Part shown: positions 48,638 to 58,452 of the stretch, piece after piece
How positions within the stretch are numbered: the stretch's first letter is position 1
Layout: each line of letters opens with the position of its first letter
Made by a program: the position numbers and the translations under genes
Notes under the pieces: generated by a model
What the model was told of the DNA's origin: nothing
Database searches by the model: none
Seen by the model: only the letters and a program-made list of their open reading frames with translations
NCBI GenBank assembly: GCA_963169295.1
Contig: CAUJDD010000036.1
Coordinates: forward strand, 62,001 to 126,000
Direction: 5' to 3'
Length of the DNA: 64,000 bases
From: UBA4416 sp020846025
GTDB lineage: Bacteria; Bacteroidota; Bacteroidia; B-17B0; Aurantibacillaceae

Positions 48638-48804
48638 GTGATATGAGCGAAATAAAGGTGTAAATGTAGTATAAAATTCAAGTTCAGAAATAAATTTTAG
48701 ATAAGAAATTAAGCAAGTTTATAACCAACTTTTTAACCCCTAACCACATTACCATAAAAAAGCTTTTTTAACAGTCCATTTTCCATATTTTTTCCATATC
48801 TTTA

Positions 48805-48822
48805 AATACTTAAAAAAGTATT
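48805..48822 (+). promoter_or_regulatory. small hairpin in the leader of the secreted-protein operon
   Basis: AATACTT (48805-48811) and AAGTATT (48816-48822) pair around AAAA, 13 bases before the ATG at 48835. It could affect translation initiation or be a chance AT-rich palindrome. The remaining 48638-48804 shows nothing else I can support. Confidence 0.25.
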
Positions 48823-48834
48823 AGCTTTTAACTT

Positions 48835-49905
48835 ATGCTACGTTATACAACATCAGGATTTATTGGAATTTTTATTTCATTAAATATGAATGCTGGCATT
48901 ATAGCAGGCGAAATTTTTTATAAATGGTTAAATGGTTATACTTATGAGGTAAAACTATGTTTGTATAGCGATATAGGTTCCACTAGTTTAACTGAATATT
49001 GCGAAGATACCATATATTTTGGTGATGGCACGAGTGCAGTTGTACTAAGAAGCAACGGTCCTATAGGTAGCTGTTCGCCTGCGCACGATGGTATTCCTAT
49101 TACTCCATACATAAAATATAGCGAATATATTACAACCCATACTTTTCCAGGTACTGGTACATATTACATTCATAATTCTCTAAATATAAAGAGAGACTCT
49201 TCTATCTTTAATATTCCAAATTCTATTAATCAAATTTTTCATATAGAAGCGATGTTGACAATCCCTGTATTTGGTGTAAATCACAATACATCTCCTAATT
49301 ATAACAATATTCCTATTTTAGACGGATGTTTAGATGGTAATTGTTTTCATTTTAATTCAATTGGTAACGATGCAGATGGAGATAGCCTTTCCTACGAGAT
49401 ATTACCTTGTAATGGAGCAACAGGCTACACGTATCCTTATGCTGGAACTAGTGGTACTTATAGTATTCAATCAGCCAATGGAATATTAGATTGGTGCAAT
49501 CCACAATTTCAAGGAAAATACAATACTTTGATAAACATAAAACAATGGCGAAATGATGGAAGTGGTAATTATCAATTAACAGGTTACTCGCAAAGAGATG
49601 TACGCTTTATTGTAAATGCCTGTACTGGCATTTATGATGTAAGCCCTTTAAATGAATTACTAACAGTTAGCCCAAATCCATTCTTAGATGAACTTGTAAT
49701 ACAATTTAACCAAACAAAAAACACACACTATCAAATTACTTTATTAGATCTTACAGGGCGTATTTTAACCTGCTTTCATTCATTGGACACAAAACCCTCA
49801 ATGACCGTGAATCTTTCTACATTAAATTTAAGTAAAGGCATTTATCTTTTAAAAATAAATGACGAAAAGGGAAATGTATTAATTAAAAAAATGATGAAAC
49901 AATAA
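48835..49905 (+). CDS. secreted protein with type A T9SS tail (paralogue of the next gene)
   Basis: This 356-residue protein has a short hydrophobic signal segment, followed by a domain of about 240 residues starting GEIFYKWLNGYTYEVKLCLYS and containing CEDTIYFGDGTSAVVLRSNG and DADGDSLSYEILPC. Several cysteines are conserved with the next gene. The C-terminus (VSPNPFLDELVIQF through KGIYLLKINDEKGN) is a type A T9SS sorting domain. It is predicted to be exported across the outer membrane. Function is unknown; this N-terminal domain recurs in Bacteroidota gliding-associated secreted proteins. It is the first gene of a tight co-directional run ending at 56380. Confidence 0.83.
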   Translation: MLRYTTSGFIGIFISLNMNAGIIAGEIFYKWLNGYTYEVKLCLYSDIGSTSLTEYCEDTIYFGDGTSAVVLRSNGPIGSCSPAHDGIPITPYIKYSEYITTHTFPGTGTYYIHNSLNIKRDSSIFNIPNSINQIFHIEAMLTIPVFGVNHNTSPNYNNIPILDGCLDGNCFHFNSIGNDADGDSLSYEILPCNGATGYTYPYAGTSGTYSIQSANGILDWCNPQFQGKYNTLINIKQWRNDGSGNYQLTGYSQRDVRFIVNACTGIYDVSPLNELLTVSPNPFLDELVIQFNQTKNTHYQITLLDLTGRILTCFHSLDTKPSMTVNLSTLNLSKGIYLLKINDEKGNVLIKKMMKQ

Positions 49906-49908
49906 GTG

Positions 49909-52599
49909 ATGTTAAAGTTCCGATATATATTATACACAACACTATTTACTATCTTGTGTGTGTATGCCAAGGCTACGCATAATAGAGCTGGAGAAATTAC
50001 TTACCGTTGGTTAGGAGGTTACAAATATGAAATTAAAATAATAACCTACACAAATATAGGCTCTGCTAACTTAGCCGATCGTTGTGAAGATACTTTATAT
50101 TTTGGTGATGGCACAAGTGCTGTTGTATTAAGAAGTAATGGCCCAGTAGGTGGTTGCTCACCAGCGCATGAAGGCGTTCCTATTACCCCAACCATTAAAC
50201 AAAATGAATACATTACCCAACATGTCTATCCAGGCCCTGGTACTTATAGATTAAGTATGAAAGATCCCAACCGAAATGCGGGTATCTTAAACATGCTCAA
50301 TTCTGTTAATCAAGCTTTTTACATCGAATCATATTTAGTAATTCCAACCTTTGGCATTACACACAATTCATCACCTACTCTTACATTTCCTCCAATTGAT
50401 AATGGCTGTGTAGGAAAATGTTTTATGCACAATCCAGGTGCCGTAGATGCCGATGGCGATAGTTTATCGTACGAACTTACTACTTGCAAGGCTGATATTG
50501 GTGTAACTTGTGCTGGCTATACCTATCCTGCCACAGGTGGTGGAATTTATACCATCGATCCTATTACCGGAACGCTTACTTGGTGTACCCCACAATTGCA
50601 AGGTGAGTACAACTTAGCTATTTTAATTAAGGAATGGCGTAAGAAAGATGATGGTACTTACTTTATGGTTGGCTCTGTATTAAGAGACTTACAGGTTGAT
50701 GTAGGGGCATGTAACAATAATCCTCCAGTTATAAATGCAATTACCGATACTTGTATTGTAGCAGGTAGTACTATTACCAAAACCATTTCAGCAAGCGACC
50801 CCGATGTAGATTATTTAACCTTAGAGGCTAATGGCGGCCCCTTTAATGTATCGGCTCCACTTGCTACATTTTCATCGCCTCCTGGTGTAAGTCCTGTAAC
50901 AGGCATCTTTACTTGGCAAACTGCTTGTGTACATGTTAGAAAAACCCCTTACCAAGTTACAGTAAAAGTAAAAGATAGCGACCCCATGGTAAGTCTTGTT
51001 GATTTTAAATCGTTTAACATTAAAGTTATTCCACCTGCCCCTCAAAATGTAAACGCACAACCAATTGGAACAAGCATTAAAGTAACATGGAACAAACCAG
51101 CATGTTATAATAGTTCGGCACCTAATCCTTTATTACGCTATTGTGTTTATAGAAAAGCAGATTGCAATCCTTGGTCTCCTAATTATTGCGAAGTAGGAAT
51201 GCCTACTAGTGCTGGTTATACTAAAGTTGGTTGTACAAGTAGTTTAAATGACACCACCTTGCTTGATACAAATAGTGGCAATGGACTTTCGCAAGGTACC
51301 AACTATCATTATGTAGTTGTGGCTGTATATTTAGATGGCTCCGAGAGTTATGCCTCTACACAAAGTAACTGTGTGCAACTAAAAAGAGATGTACCAATTT
51401 TAGTAAATGTAGATGTGCAATCTACTGATGTAAGTACTGGTACTGTTTCTGTAAGATGGATTAAACCTGTATTAGGCGCTAGTAATTTAGATACCGTTGC
51501 TGTTACTGGCCCTTATGAATTTAGACTGTTTCATTACAACGGATTTTCTGGCACTTTCTCACAAATTTATAGTGTTAGTAAACCCTACTTTGCAGCATTA
51601 AATCAATTAAGCGATACTACTTTTATTCATAACAATATTAATACGCAAACATCAGCTCACACATATAAAATTGAATTTTATGCCAATGGCATTTTTGTTG
51701 GTGATGGACAAAAAGCATCTTCTGTATTTTTAAGTTTAGCACCTGCTGGCAATCAAATTACATTAAGCTGGCAAGAACTTACGCCTTGGTCTAACTATAA
51801 ATATTACATTTATAGAAAAGCACCATTACAAAGCTCATTCACATTAATTGATAGTACAATTAATCAAACTTATACCAACACAGGACTTGTAAATGGTGCT
51901 TTGTATTGTTATAAAGTACAGTCTGTTGGACAATATTCCGATCCAAGCATTATTCGACCATTATTAAACTTCTCGCAAGAAGCTTGTGAAAAACCAAAAG
52001 ATACAACACCTCCATGTTCGCCAATATTAAATATTACATCAGATTGTATCATACCTACGGTAAAATTAGTATGGAATAATCCAAATCATAGTTGTGCTAA
52101 TGATGTGGTAAAATATAATATCTATTATAGCGAAACAGATGATGAAGATACCCCATTACAAATTATAGACTCCGTTAAAACATTATCAGACACCATTATT
52201 GCTTTTGACAACCTCACTTCTATTGCAGGATGCTACGCCATTACCGCCGTGGATTCATCAGGTAATGAAAGTGCGATTACTGATAAAGTGTGTATTGATA
52301 ATTGTCCTGAATACGAATTACCAAACGTCATCACTATTAATGGCGATGGCGTGAATGACTTTTTTAAAGCCATCAAAAATAGATATGTAAAGGACATTGA
52401 TTTAAAAATATATAACCGATGGGGAACACTGGTATTTGAAACCACCGACCCAGCATTTATGTGGAACGGCACTTCCTTACAATCAAAACTACCATGTACA
52501 GATGGTACCTATTTTTATATTTGCGAGGTAAACGAAATTAGAGTAAAGAAAACAGAGCCGAGAAAATTAAAAGGCTTTGTTCAGATATTCAACAAATAG
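49909..52599 (+). CDS. secreted multidomain protein with type B (gliding-associated) T9SS tail
   Basis: I start this at ATG 49909 (896 residues); a GTG directly before it follows the previous stop without a gap. After a signal peptide ending VYAKAT the first 245 residues repeat the domain of the preceding gene (AGEITYRWLGGYKYEIKII, CEDTLYFGDGTSAVVLRSNG, DADGDSLSYELTTC). A cadherin-like stretch (about 270-370) and three or four fibronectin type III-like domains (for example PPAPQNVNAQPIGTSIKVTW) follow. The C-terminus (INGDGVNDFFKAI, IYNRWGTLVFETTD) is a gliding-motility-associated type B tail. It is predicted to be displayed on the cell surface. Confidence 0.87.
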   Translation: MLKFRYILYTTLFTILCVYAKATHNRAGEITYRWLGGYKYEIKIITYTNIGSANLADRCEDTLYFGDGTSAVVLRSNGPVGGCSPAHEGVPITPTIKQNEYITQHVYPGPGTYRLSMKDPNRNAGILNMLNSVNQAFYIESYLVIPTFGITHNSSPTLTFPPIDNGCVGKCFMHNPGAVDADGDSLSYELTTCKADIGVTCAGYTYPATGGGIYTIDPITGTLTWCTPQLQGEYNLAILIKEWRKKDDGTYFMVGSVLRDLQVDVGACNNNPPVINAITDTCIVAGSTITKTISASDPDVDYLTLEANGGPFNVSAPLATFSSPPGVSPVTGIFTWQTACVHVRKTPYQVTVKVKDSDPMVSLVDFKSFNIKVIPPAPQNVNAQPIGTSIKVTWNKPACYNSSAPNPLLRYCVYRKADCNPWSPNYCEVGMPTSAGYTKVGCTSSLNDTTLLDTNSGNGLSQGTNYHYVVVAVYLDGSESYASTQSNCVQLKRDVPILVNVDVQSTDVSTGTVSVRWIKPVLGASNLDTVAVTGPYEFRLFHYNGFSGTFSQIYSVSKPYFAALNQLSDTTFIHNNINTQTSAHTYKIEFYANGIFVGDGQKASSVFLSLAPAGNQITLSWQELTPWSNYKYYIYRKAPLQSSFTLIDSTINQTYTNTGLVNGALYCYKVQSVGQYSDPSIIRPLLNFSQEACEKPKDTTPPCSPILNITSDCIIPTVKLVWNNPNHSCANDVVKYNIYYSETDDEDTPLQIIDSVKTLSDTIIAFDNLTSIAGCYAITAVDSSGNESAITDKVCIDNCPEYELPNVITINGDGVNDFFKAIKNRYVKDIDLKIYNRWGTLVFETTDPAFMWNGTSLQSKLPCTDGTYFYICEVNEIRVKKTEPRKLKGFVQIFNK

Positions 52600-52610
52600 T
52601 TTGATTAAAC

Positions 52611-53573
52611 GTGTCGAAAAGAACTACTTGGATATTTTTTATTTTCTTATCATACATTGTTCTACAATTTCTTTGGTGGGAAATATTATTAGTGCGTCAT
52701 TCCAATGAAATTATACATCTCAAGCAAAATATTGCAGCAATATCATCCAGCGATGAAAAAATCATTTTAAGAGATATTGCCGAACTACAAGACCGAAAAA
52801 CCTTACAAGTAATAATGATTGCAGGTGAAGGCACTGTGTTTTTGCTCATTCTATTATACGGAGCTTACCTAGTAAGAAAAGCCATAAAACAAGAAAACGA
52901 ATTATTAAATCAAAAAAATAATTTCATATTAAGCGTATCGCACGAACTAAAAACACCCATTGCAGCCACTAAACTACAATTACAAACATTATTAAAACAT
53001 GAATTAGAGAGAGAAAAACAGAAAGAATTACTCAATAATGCTCTGACAGAAAACAATAGACTTCATAAATTAGTAGAAAATGTATTGTTGGTTAACCAAA
53101 TTGAAAACAATAACTTGAGTGTAGAAAAACAATCGTTTGATTTAAGTTCACTGGTTCGTACAACCGTTACTCGATATTTCAATCCGCTCATAGAATCTAA
53201 GCATATAACCTTTGATGTTGATGATGATATTACTTATACAGGAGATAAAGAGTTGCTTTCTTCGGTAATTATTAATTTAATAGAAAACAGTATTAAATAT
53301 TCATTTAATAACGTAGCCATAACTGTAAGTTTAAAGAAAGAAGATGTCGCTATATTGAAAATTGGAGACAATGGTTGTGGTATTGATGATAAAGAAAAAC
53401 GATTATTGTTTAATAAATTCTACCGTTCTGGTAACGAAAACACCCGTAAAACAAAAGGTACAGGCTTAGGATTATACATTGTAAAAAACATTTGTAACTT
53501 ACATAATATTTCAATTCTAGTAAAAGATAATACTCCCAAAGGCACTATCTTTGAACTTCGTTTTAATTCCTAA
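52611..53573 (+). CDS. sensor histidine kinase without adjacent response regulator
   Basis: This 320-residue protein starts at GTG 52611. Two transmembrane helices (about 7-27 and 66-88) enclose a periplasmic loop of about 38 residues, too short for a normal sensor domain. The HisKA box SVSHELKTP has the phospho-acceptor His111. The HATPase domain has the N box LIENSIKYS, G1 DNGCGID and G2 GTGLGLYIVKN. It lies 11 bp after the secreted protein gene and 3 bp before the binding-protein gene. No response regulator is encoded in this window, so the partner is elsewhere. The small loop suggests it senses the membrane or a partner protein. Confidence 0.93.
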   Translation: MSKRTTWIFFIFLSYIVLQFLWWEILLVRHSNEIIHLKQNIAAISSSDEKIILRDIAELQDRKTLQVIMIAGEGTVFLLILLYGAYLVRKAIKQENELLNQKNNFILSVSHELKTPIAATKLQLQTLLKHELEREKQKELLNNALTENNRLHKLVENVLLVNQIENNNLSVEKQSFDLSSLVRTTVTRYFNPLIESKHITFDVDDDITYTGDKELLSSVIINLIENSIKYSFNNVAITVSLKKEDVAILKIGDNGCGIDDKEKRLLFNKFYRSGNENTRKTKGTGLGLYIVKNICNLHNISILVKDNTPKGTIFELRFNS

Positions 53574-53576
53574 TCT

Positions 53577-54713
53577 ATGATGAAATTTATTTGTTATTGT
53601 TTACTTGTTCTTCTCGTTTCTTGTAACTCATCTACTAAAGAAAATGCCCATGTAAAAACTGATTCGTTGATGGTTACTGAACAGCCTCTAAAATATGCCA
53701 AACAATTTAAAATAAAAAAAAATAAAGATTATACAATTATTGAATTGTTTGGAGACAAATCATCTCGCCGTGTAACTAGTACGTTGGTATTATATAAGCA
53801 AGAAAAACCAAATTTAGGTAACGACTATTTTTATATAAAAACACCCGTAAATCGTGTAGCATGCATGAGTTCTATTTATACCGCTATGATGCAAAAATTA
53901 AGATGCGACCAATACATTGTAGCTATAGATAATGTTGATTATTATAACGATATAAGCATACAGAAAAGAGTGAGTGAAAGCAAAATCATAGAATTATCAA
54001 AAGGACCGAAAGTAGAAATTGAAAAAACGATTGTTTTAAACCCCGATTTATTTTTAACCTTTGGCATGGGAAATCCCAAAGAAGACGTAGAAACCAAAAT
54101 AATTCAAGCAGGAATACCTGTTGCTATTACCCTCGACCATATTGAAGAAACACCATTAGCTCGTGCCGAATGGCTAAAATTTGTAGCGTGTTTTTTTAAT
54201 AAAGAATCATTAGGTGATTCTTTATTTACAGTAACTGAAACAAATTATAATCGCTTAAAATCATTAACCAGATCGATAAGCAAAAAACCAAAGGTACTAA
54301 CCGAAATAAAATATGGTGATGCGTGGTATATTCCATCTGGCAAAAGCTATATGGCTAGCATTATAAATGATGCTGGTGGTGATTATTTTTGGAAAGATGA
54401 AAAAACAGGTAGTACGCCACTCTCTTTTGAAATAGTGTTTGAAAAAGCAAAAGATTGTGATTTTTGGATTAATCAATACAATATAAACTCTAAAACAGAA
54501 TTATTAAGTCATGACGAGCGTTATGGCTTATTTAAAGCATTTAAAAATAACAATCTATATAATAACAATAAAGTTCAAAATAAATTAGGTTTTAGTAATT
54601 ACTGGGAAACTGGCGTTACTAATCCTGACGATATACTTGCTGATTTAATTGCTATTTTTACACCAAGTTTACTTCCACATCATCAACTGAAGTATTATAA
54701 ACACATTGAATAG
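53577..54713 (+). CDS. ABC transporter substrate-binding lipoprotein (BtuF/FecB-like)
   Basis: This 378-residue protein has a lipoprotein signal (KFICYCLLVLLVSC). The class III binding-protein fold is recognisable from RVACMSSIYTAMMQKL, the helix linking two lobes, and NPDLFLTFGMGNPKEDVETK in the N lobe, followed by YIPSGKSYMASIINDAGGDYFWKD in the C lobe. Proteins of this type bind cobalamin, haem or ferric siderophores and deliver them to FecCD permeases. The permease and ATPase genes follow immediately (6 bp, then a 4-base overlap). The ligand cannot be read from the sequence. ATG codons at 53577 and 53580 are equivalent starts. Confidence 0.88.
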   Translation: MMKFICYCLLVLLVSCNSSTKENAHVKTDSLMVTEQPLKYAKQFKIKKNKDYTIIELFGDKSSRRVTSTLVLYKQEKPNLGNDYFYIKTPVNRVACMSSIYTAMMQKLRCDQYIVAIDNVDYYNDISIQKRVSESKIIELSKGPKVEIEKTIVLNPDLFLTFGMGNPKEDVETKIIQAGIPVAITLDHIEETPLARAEWLKFVACFFNKESLGDSLFTVTETNYNRLKSLTRSISKKPKVLTEIKYGDAWYIPSGKSYMASIINDAGGDYFWKDEKTGSTPLSFEIVFEKAKDCDFWINQYNINSKTELLSHDERYGLFKAFKNNNLYNNNKVQNKLGFSNYWETGVTNPDDILADLIAIFTPSLLPHHQLKYYKHIE

Positions 54714-54719
54714 TTTACA

Positions 54720-55718
54720 TTGAGCCAATCAAAATTCATATTCACAACCCTTGGATTTGTTGTTATATTACTCCTTTTATTTATTGCCGATATTAGCTTT
54801 GGAAGTATTAATCTACTCTCCATTTCAAAAAATGATCCTTTATTTTCCACCATCATATTTGATATTAGGTTGCCAAAAGCAATTACTGCTATAATTACAG
54901 GGTCTGGGTTAGCATTATGTGGCTTATTAATGCAAAGTTTATTCAGAAACCCATTAGCTGGCCCCTATGCACTTGGGATTAGCAGTGGTTCGGGGCTATT
55001 TGTAGCCATTGCAACCATTATGGTATCCACAGTAAGTTTTGCTGGATATTATTTTATGGGGAAAAGCATTGTTATTTTGTTTGCTATTTTAGGAGCTTTA
55101 TTAGTTACACTTATCATCTTATGGGTTGCCCAAAGAAATAAATCAAATGTTACAGTGCTCTTAGTGGGTTTAATGTTGTCGCAAATATTTGGCGCCATAC
55201 AAGGACTTATTGAATATTTAGGAAACGCTGAAAACATTAAAACGTTTATTGTGTGGGGTATGGGAAATATTGGCTCAACAACTCTGAGTGATTTAAGTTT
55301 TATAATTCCAGTGTATTTTGTAGTGGTGTTATATTCATTTACTTGTGTTAAATCGCTTAATGCCATTTTATTAAGCGAACAATATGCTATTAATTTGGGG
55401 ATAAACATCAAAAGCACACGCATACGTATTATCATCATTTGTGCAATATTAGTAGGTTTAATAACTGCTTATTGTGGCCCTATTGCTTTTGTGGGTATAT
55501 CGGTTCCTATTGCAAGTAGATTATTTTTTAAAACAGCGCATCACCTACATCAAATTGTATTTTGTTTATTACTTGGAGCTATTGTTGTTTTAGTAGCCGA
55601 TATCTTATGTCAATTATTAAGTCATCAGTTTGCGTTACCTTTAAATACGGTAACCACCATTATCGGTTCCCCTATTGTAATTTACTTATTGTTTAAATCT
55701 AAATTTAGCATCTCATGA
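54720..55718 (+). CDS. FecCD/BtuC family ABC permease
   Basis: This 332-residue membrane protein starts at TTG 54720, the only in-frame start that keeps the first helix. Motifs of the FecCD family are present: FDIRLPKAITAIITGSGLALCGLLMQSLFRNPLAGPYALGISSGSGLF and, near the end, YCGPIAFVGISVPIASRLFF, the coupling helix. About nine to ten transmembrane helices are predicted. As a homodimer it would form the channel of a vitamin B12, haem or siderophore importer with the neighbouring proteins. Confidence 0.93.
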   Translation: MSQSKFIFTTLGFVVILLLLFIADISFGSINLLSISKNDPLFSTIIFDIRLPKAITAIITGSGLALCGLLMQSLFRNPLAGPYALGISSGSGLFVAIATIMVSTVSFAGYYFMGKSIVILFAILGALLVTLIILWVAQRNKSNVTVLLVGLMLSQIFGAIQGLIEYLGNAENIKTFIVWGMGNIGSTTLSDLSFIIPVYFVVVLYSFTCVKSLNAILLSEQYAINLGINIKSTRIRIIIICAILVGLITAYCGPIAFVGISVPIASRLFFKTAHHLHQIVFCLLLGAIVVLVADILCQLLSHQFALPLNTVTTIIGSPIVIYLLFKSKFSIS

Positions 55719-56380
55719 TAGAAGTAATAGATTTAAAAATAGGCTATCTTAAACATAAACCAATATTTAAAAATATTGCATTTAAAGCCCTTCCTGGGGA
55801 ACTCATTGGTATTATTGGAAATAATGGTGTTGGAAAATCTACGTTAATTAAAACACTCACTAAATCCTTAGAACCAATAAGTGGCGAAATCATCATCAAT
55901 CAGATAAATAGTACAAAATACACCCCACAACAACTTGCACAAGTAATATCAATAGTAAATACAGAACGTATTGGAGGTTTTAACTTAACTGTGTGGGATG
56001 TAGTAGCATTAGGCAGAACACCTTATATTAATATATTTGGGAAACTAAATTCAAGTGATATAGAGATAATCACTCAAAGCTTGGAACGGTTACATATTTT
56101 ACAAATGAAGGATGTTCTTATAAATGAGTTAAGTGATGGACAAAGACAAAAAGTGATGATTGCAAAATCTTTAGCACAACAAACTCCTATTATTATCTTA
56201 GATGAACCAACTGCCTTTTTAGATTACAATTCTAAACATCAACTCTTTTTTACTTTAAAGCAATTGTGCGAACAACAAGCTAAACTCATCTTAGTTTCTT
56301 CACATGATTTAGATTTAATGAATAAATACACACATCGTTCTTTTATTTTAGAAGAACCAAATCAATTTTCTATTCAATAA
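55715..56380 (+). CDS. FecE/BtuD-like ABC importer ATPase
   Basis: This 221-residue protein overlaps the permease gene by four bases (ATGA), the usual sign of translational coupling. It has Walker A (GNNGVGKST, 35-43), Q-loop and signature LSDGQRQKV, and Walker B IIILDEPTAFLD with the H-loop SSHD. It is about 30 residues shorter than typical FecE/BtuD proteins, the C-terminal end being trimmed, but all catalytic motifs are present. It powers the importer formed with the two preceding genes. No TonB-dependent receptor is encoded nearby. Confidence 0.93.
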   Translation: MIEVIDLKIGYLKHKPIFKNIAFKALPGELIGIIGNNGVGKSTLIKTLTKSLEPISGEIIINQINSTKYTPQQLAQVISIVNTERIGGFNLTVWDVVALGRTPYINIFGKLNSSDIEIITQSLERLHILQMKDVLINELSDGQRQKVMIAKSLAQQTPIIILDEPTAFLDYNSKHQLFFTLKQLCEQQAKLILVSSHDLDLMNKYTHRSFILEEPNQFSIQ

Positions 56381-56393
56381 GATTTAATATTAA

Positions 56394-57473
56394 TCACCTT
56401 AAGGATGTTTCTGAGTTGGCATCACTTTGAGGTAAATTGAGTGGCTTAGGTGCCAATCCAAACAACTCATTCACTTCTAAAAAAGCAGCTAATACTAATT
56501 GAGAATAATTTTGTGATGCAGATTTAAACTGTTTTGTCTCAGTTCTCCAAAGCGTATAAATTAGATTCATGTCGCCTACAGTTGGTTTAAAAGTAAACAG
56601 CGCCCTCTTTAAATTCCCTGCACCCGCGTGGTATGCGTGCATTACTAATAATCTAAACCATAAATCCGTTTCATTATAATTTGAAATTCCTAAAGAGTCT
56701 AATATTTCTTTAGTTTTAGGAATACATATTTTTTTTATTAAACTTGATGCCGCAAAAGCCGAACGATCAAAATCAGCTCTTTCATCAATATGTTTATTCA
56801 CTTTTAAGCCAAATAATCGTGCAACATCCTTCATTAATTGAAAAGACCCGTAAGCACCTGCATTTGATTTTTGTAATCGATTTGGGCTTTCTATCATTAA
56901 TATAGCTTGAGCATACCAAGGGTCAACACCATTAGCTACAAATCCATTAATACCCCTCTCAAAATTTTGAGACGCTTTTCCAAAATCATAAAAGAAACTT
57001 TTTCCATTGGTAAGTAATATCCTAGCCGAGTCATCTAGGCAATACCAATTTCTAAGACTATCTTTGTAACAAGACTTTTTAGTTAAATCATAATTACTCC
57101 ACGTTTTAATATTTGTTTTACATAACACCATTCTATCATAAGGTGTATTGAATAATGCCGAATCTTTATGTAAATTCATAATACTACGCCAAAATTTCAC
57201 ATTTTGAATAGTATCACACCCTAAACGGTATAAATCTGTATCAAACACAAAATCATGTATTTCGTTGGATTTAAAATTTTTAACTGAAATGACGTCTTGC
57301 CTCAAATCAACTATTACGGGTGTTTCACTCATTAACATACCACTATCTGGTGGTAATAAAAACATTTTAAGCGAAACAAATATAGAAAGTAGTATTGGCA
57401 TAAGTTTTATGAATCCAAAAGATACAGCTATAATGCATAATCCATTAATAAGTATCCATTTGTTTTTTAACAA
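56394..57473 (-). CDS. lytic transglycosylase (SLT domain), membrane-anchored
   Basis: This 359-residue protein has an N-terminal hydrophobic anchor (about residues 6-40). The SLT domain lies at about 175-340: VDPWYAQAILMIESPNRLQ with catalytic Glu195, then SNAGAYGSFQLMKDVARLFGLKVN and DERADFDRSAFAASSLI, close to MltD-type enzymes. It would cleave the beta-1,4 bond of peptidoglycan glycan strands, forming 1,6-anhydroMurNAc ends. The region between anchor and SLT domain (about 45-170) is not recognised. It converges on the ABC importer operon with 13 bp between stops. Confidence 0.83.
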   Translation of the reverse strand: MLKNKWILINGLCIIAVSFGFIKLMPILLSIFVSLKMFLLPPDSGMLMSETPVIVDLRQDVISVKNFKSNEIHDFVFDTDLYRLGCDTIQNVKFWRSIMNLHKDSALFNTPYDRMVLCKTNIKTWSNYDLTKKSCYKDSLRNWYCLDDSARILLTNGKSFFYDFGKASQNFERGINGFVANGVDPWYAQAILMIESPNRLQKSNAGAYGSFQLMKDVARLFGLKVNKHIDERADFDRSAFAASSLIKKICIPKTKEILDSLGISNYNETDLWFRLLVMHAYHAGAGNLKRALFTFKPTVGDMNLIYTLWRTETKQFKSASQNYSQLVLAAFLEVNELFGLAPKPLNLPQSDANSETSLR

Positions 57474-57636
57474 TTTGCTTTTTATAAAGTTAATGAATTT
57501 AATATAAAAATCCGAATTAATCCAAATTCAATAATTTCATAATAATAAAATTAAAATAGAAACGTACTTTATGCTTATTCTAAACTTCAATACTTAGCTT
57601 ATTCCTTTGCTTTATATTATATTTGCACTCTTAATT

Positions 57637-58449
57637 ATGGTTATACTAGGTTACATAGCATTTCTTATTATTGGATTAATCTTAGGATTAATTGGTGGTG
57701 GTGGCTCAATACTTGGCGTTCCAGTATTAGTATATATTTTATGTTATGATGCTGAAATAGCAACTGGCTATTCTTTATTTATAGTAGGACTCACCTCATT
57801 AATTGGTGCAGTTGCTTACCTAAAAAAAGGCGAACTGAGTGTTGAAGCGATACTCCAATTCGCCATTGCATCCTTAATTACAGTTTTTTGTGTTAGAAAA
57901 TTTATAATGCCAGCTATCCCCGAAGAATTACATTTATTTGGAATTGAACTCTCTAAACATACTCTAATTATGTTAGTATTTTCATTACTTATATTGGCAT
58001 CATCATATAACATGATTAAAAAAAGGAAGCCAAATCGGATAAGTGAAATAAAATGGGATGAATTTTCAAAAAGTCCATTAGGAATTCCTTTTGTAATCAC
58101 ACTTGGTATAATCATCGGATTTATTACTGGTTTTGTAGGTGCAGGAGGTGGTTTTATCATAGTGCCTGTATTAATATCATTTCTACGATTAAGTTTTAAG
58201 CAAGCTGTAGGAACCTCGTTATGTATTATAGCTTTAAACTCATTAATTGGTTTCACAGGAAATATAGGAACCTACGAAATTGATTGGCTTTTTTTAATTA
58301 CCATTTCTACCATCTGTAGTATAGGGATAATTATTGGCAGTGTGTTATCTAACTATATTTCATCTCACAAATTGAAACCTGCATTTGGATGGTTTACTCT
58401 TGTTGTGGGAATTATTGTCATTATAAAAGAAACGATTTTTAAAAGTTAA
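57637..58449 (+). CDS. TauE/SafE family sulfite exporter-like permease
   Basis: I start this at ATG 57637 (270 residues), because the frame then begins ILGYIAFLIIGLILGLIGGGGSIL, which matches the usual N-terminus of the family; a TTG ten codons upstream (57607) is the alternative. Seven to eight transmembrane helices are predicted. The two family repeats are GLIGGGGSILGVPVL and GFITGFVGAGGGFIIVPVL. Members move sulfite, sulfoacetate or other organosulfur anions, but the substrate is not readable. The mltG gene begins 3 bases after the stop. Confidence 0.88.
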   Translation: MVILGYIAFLIIGLILGLIGGGGSILGVPVLVYILCYDAEIATGYSLFIVGLTSLIGAVAYLKKGELSVEAILQFAIASLITVFCVRKFIMPAIPEELHLFGIELSKHTLIMLVFSLLILASSYNMIKKRKPNRISEIKWDEFSKSPLGIPFVITLGIIIGFITGFVGAGGGFIIVPVLISFLRLSFKQAVGTSLCIIALNSLIGFTGNIGTYEIDWLFLITISTICSIGIIIGSVLSNYISSHKLKPAFGWFTLVVGIIVIIKETIFKS

Positions 58450-58452
58450 TTA

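Noticed and set aside
48638..48834. tRNA or small RNA in the kup upstream region
   Set aside because: The region is AT-rich with only a seven-pair hairpin; no cloverleaf or GC-rich structure is seen.
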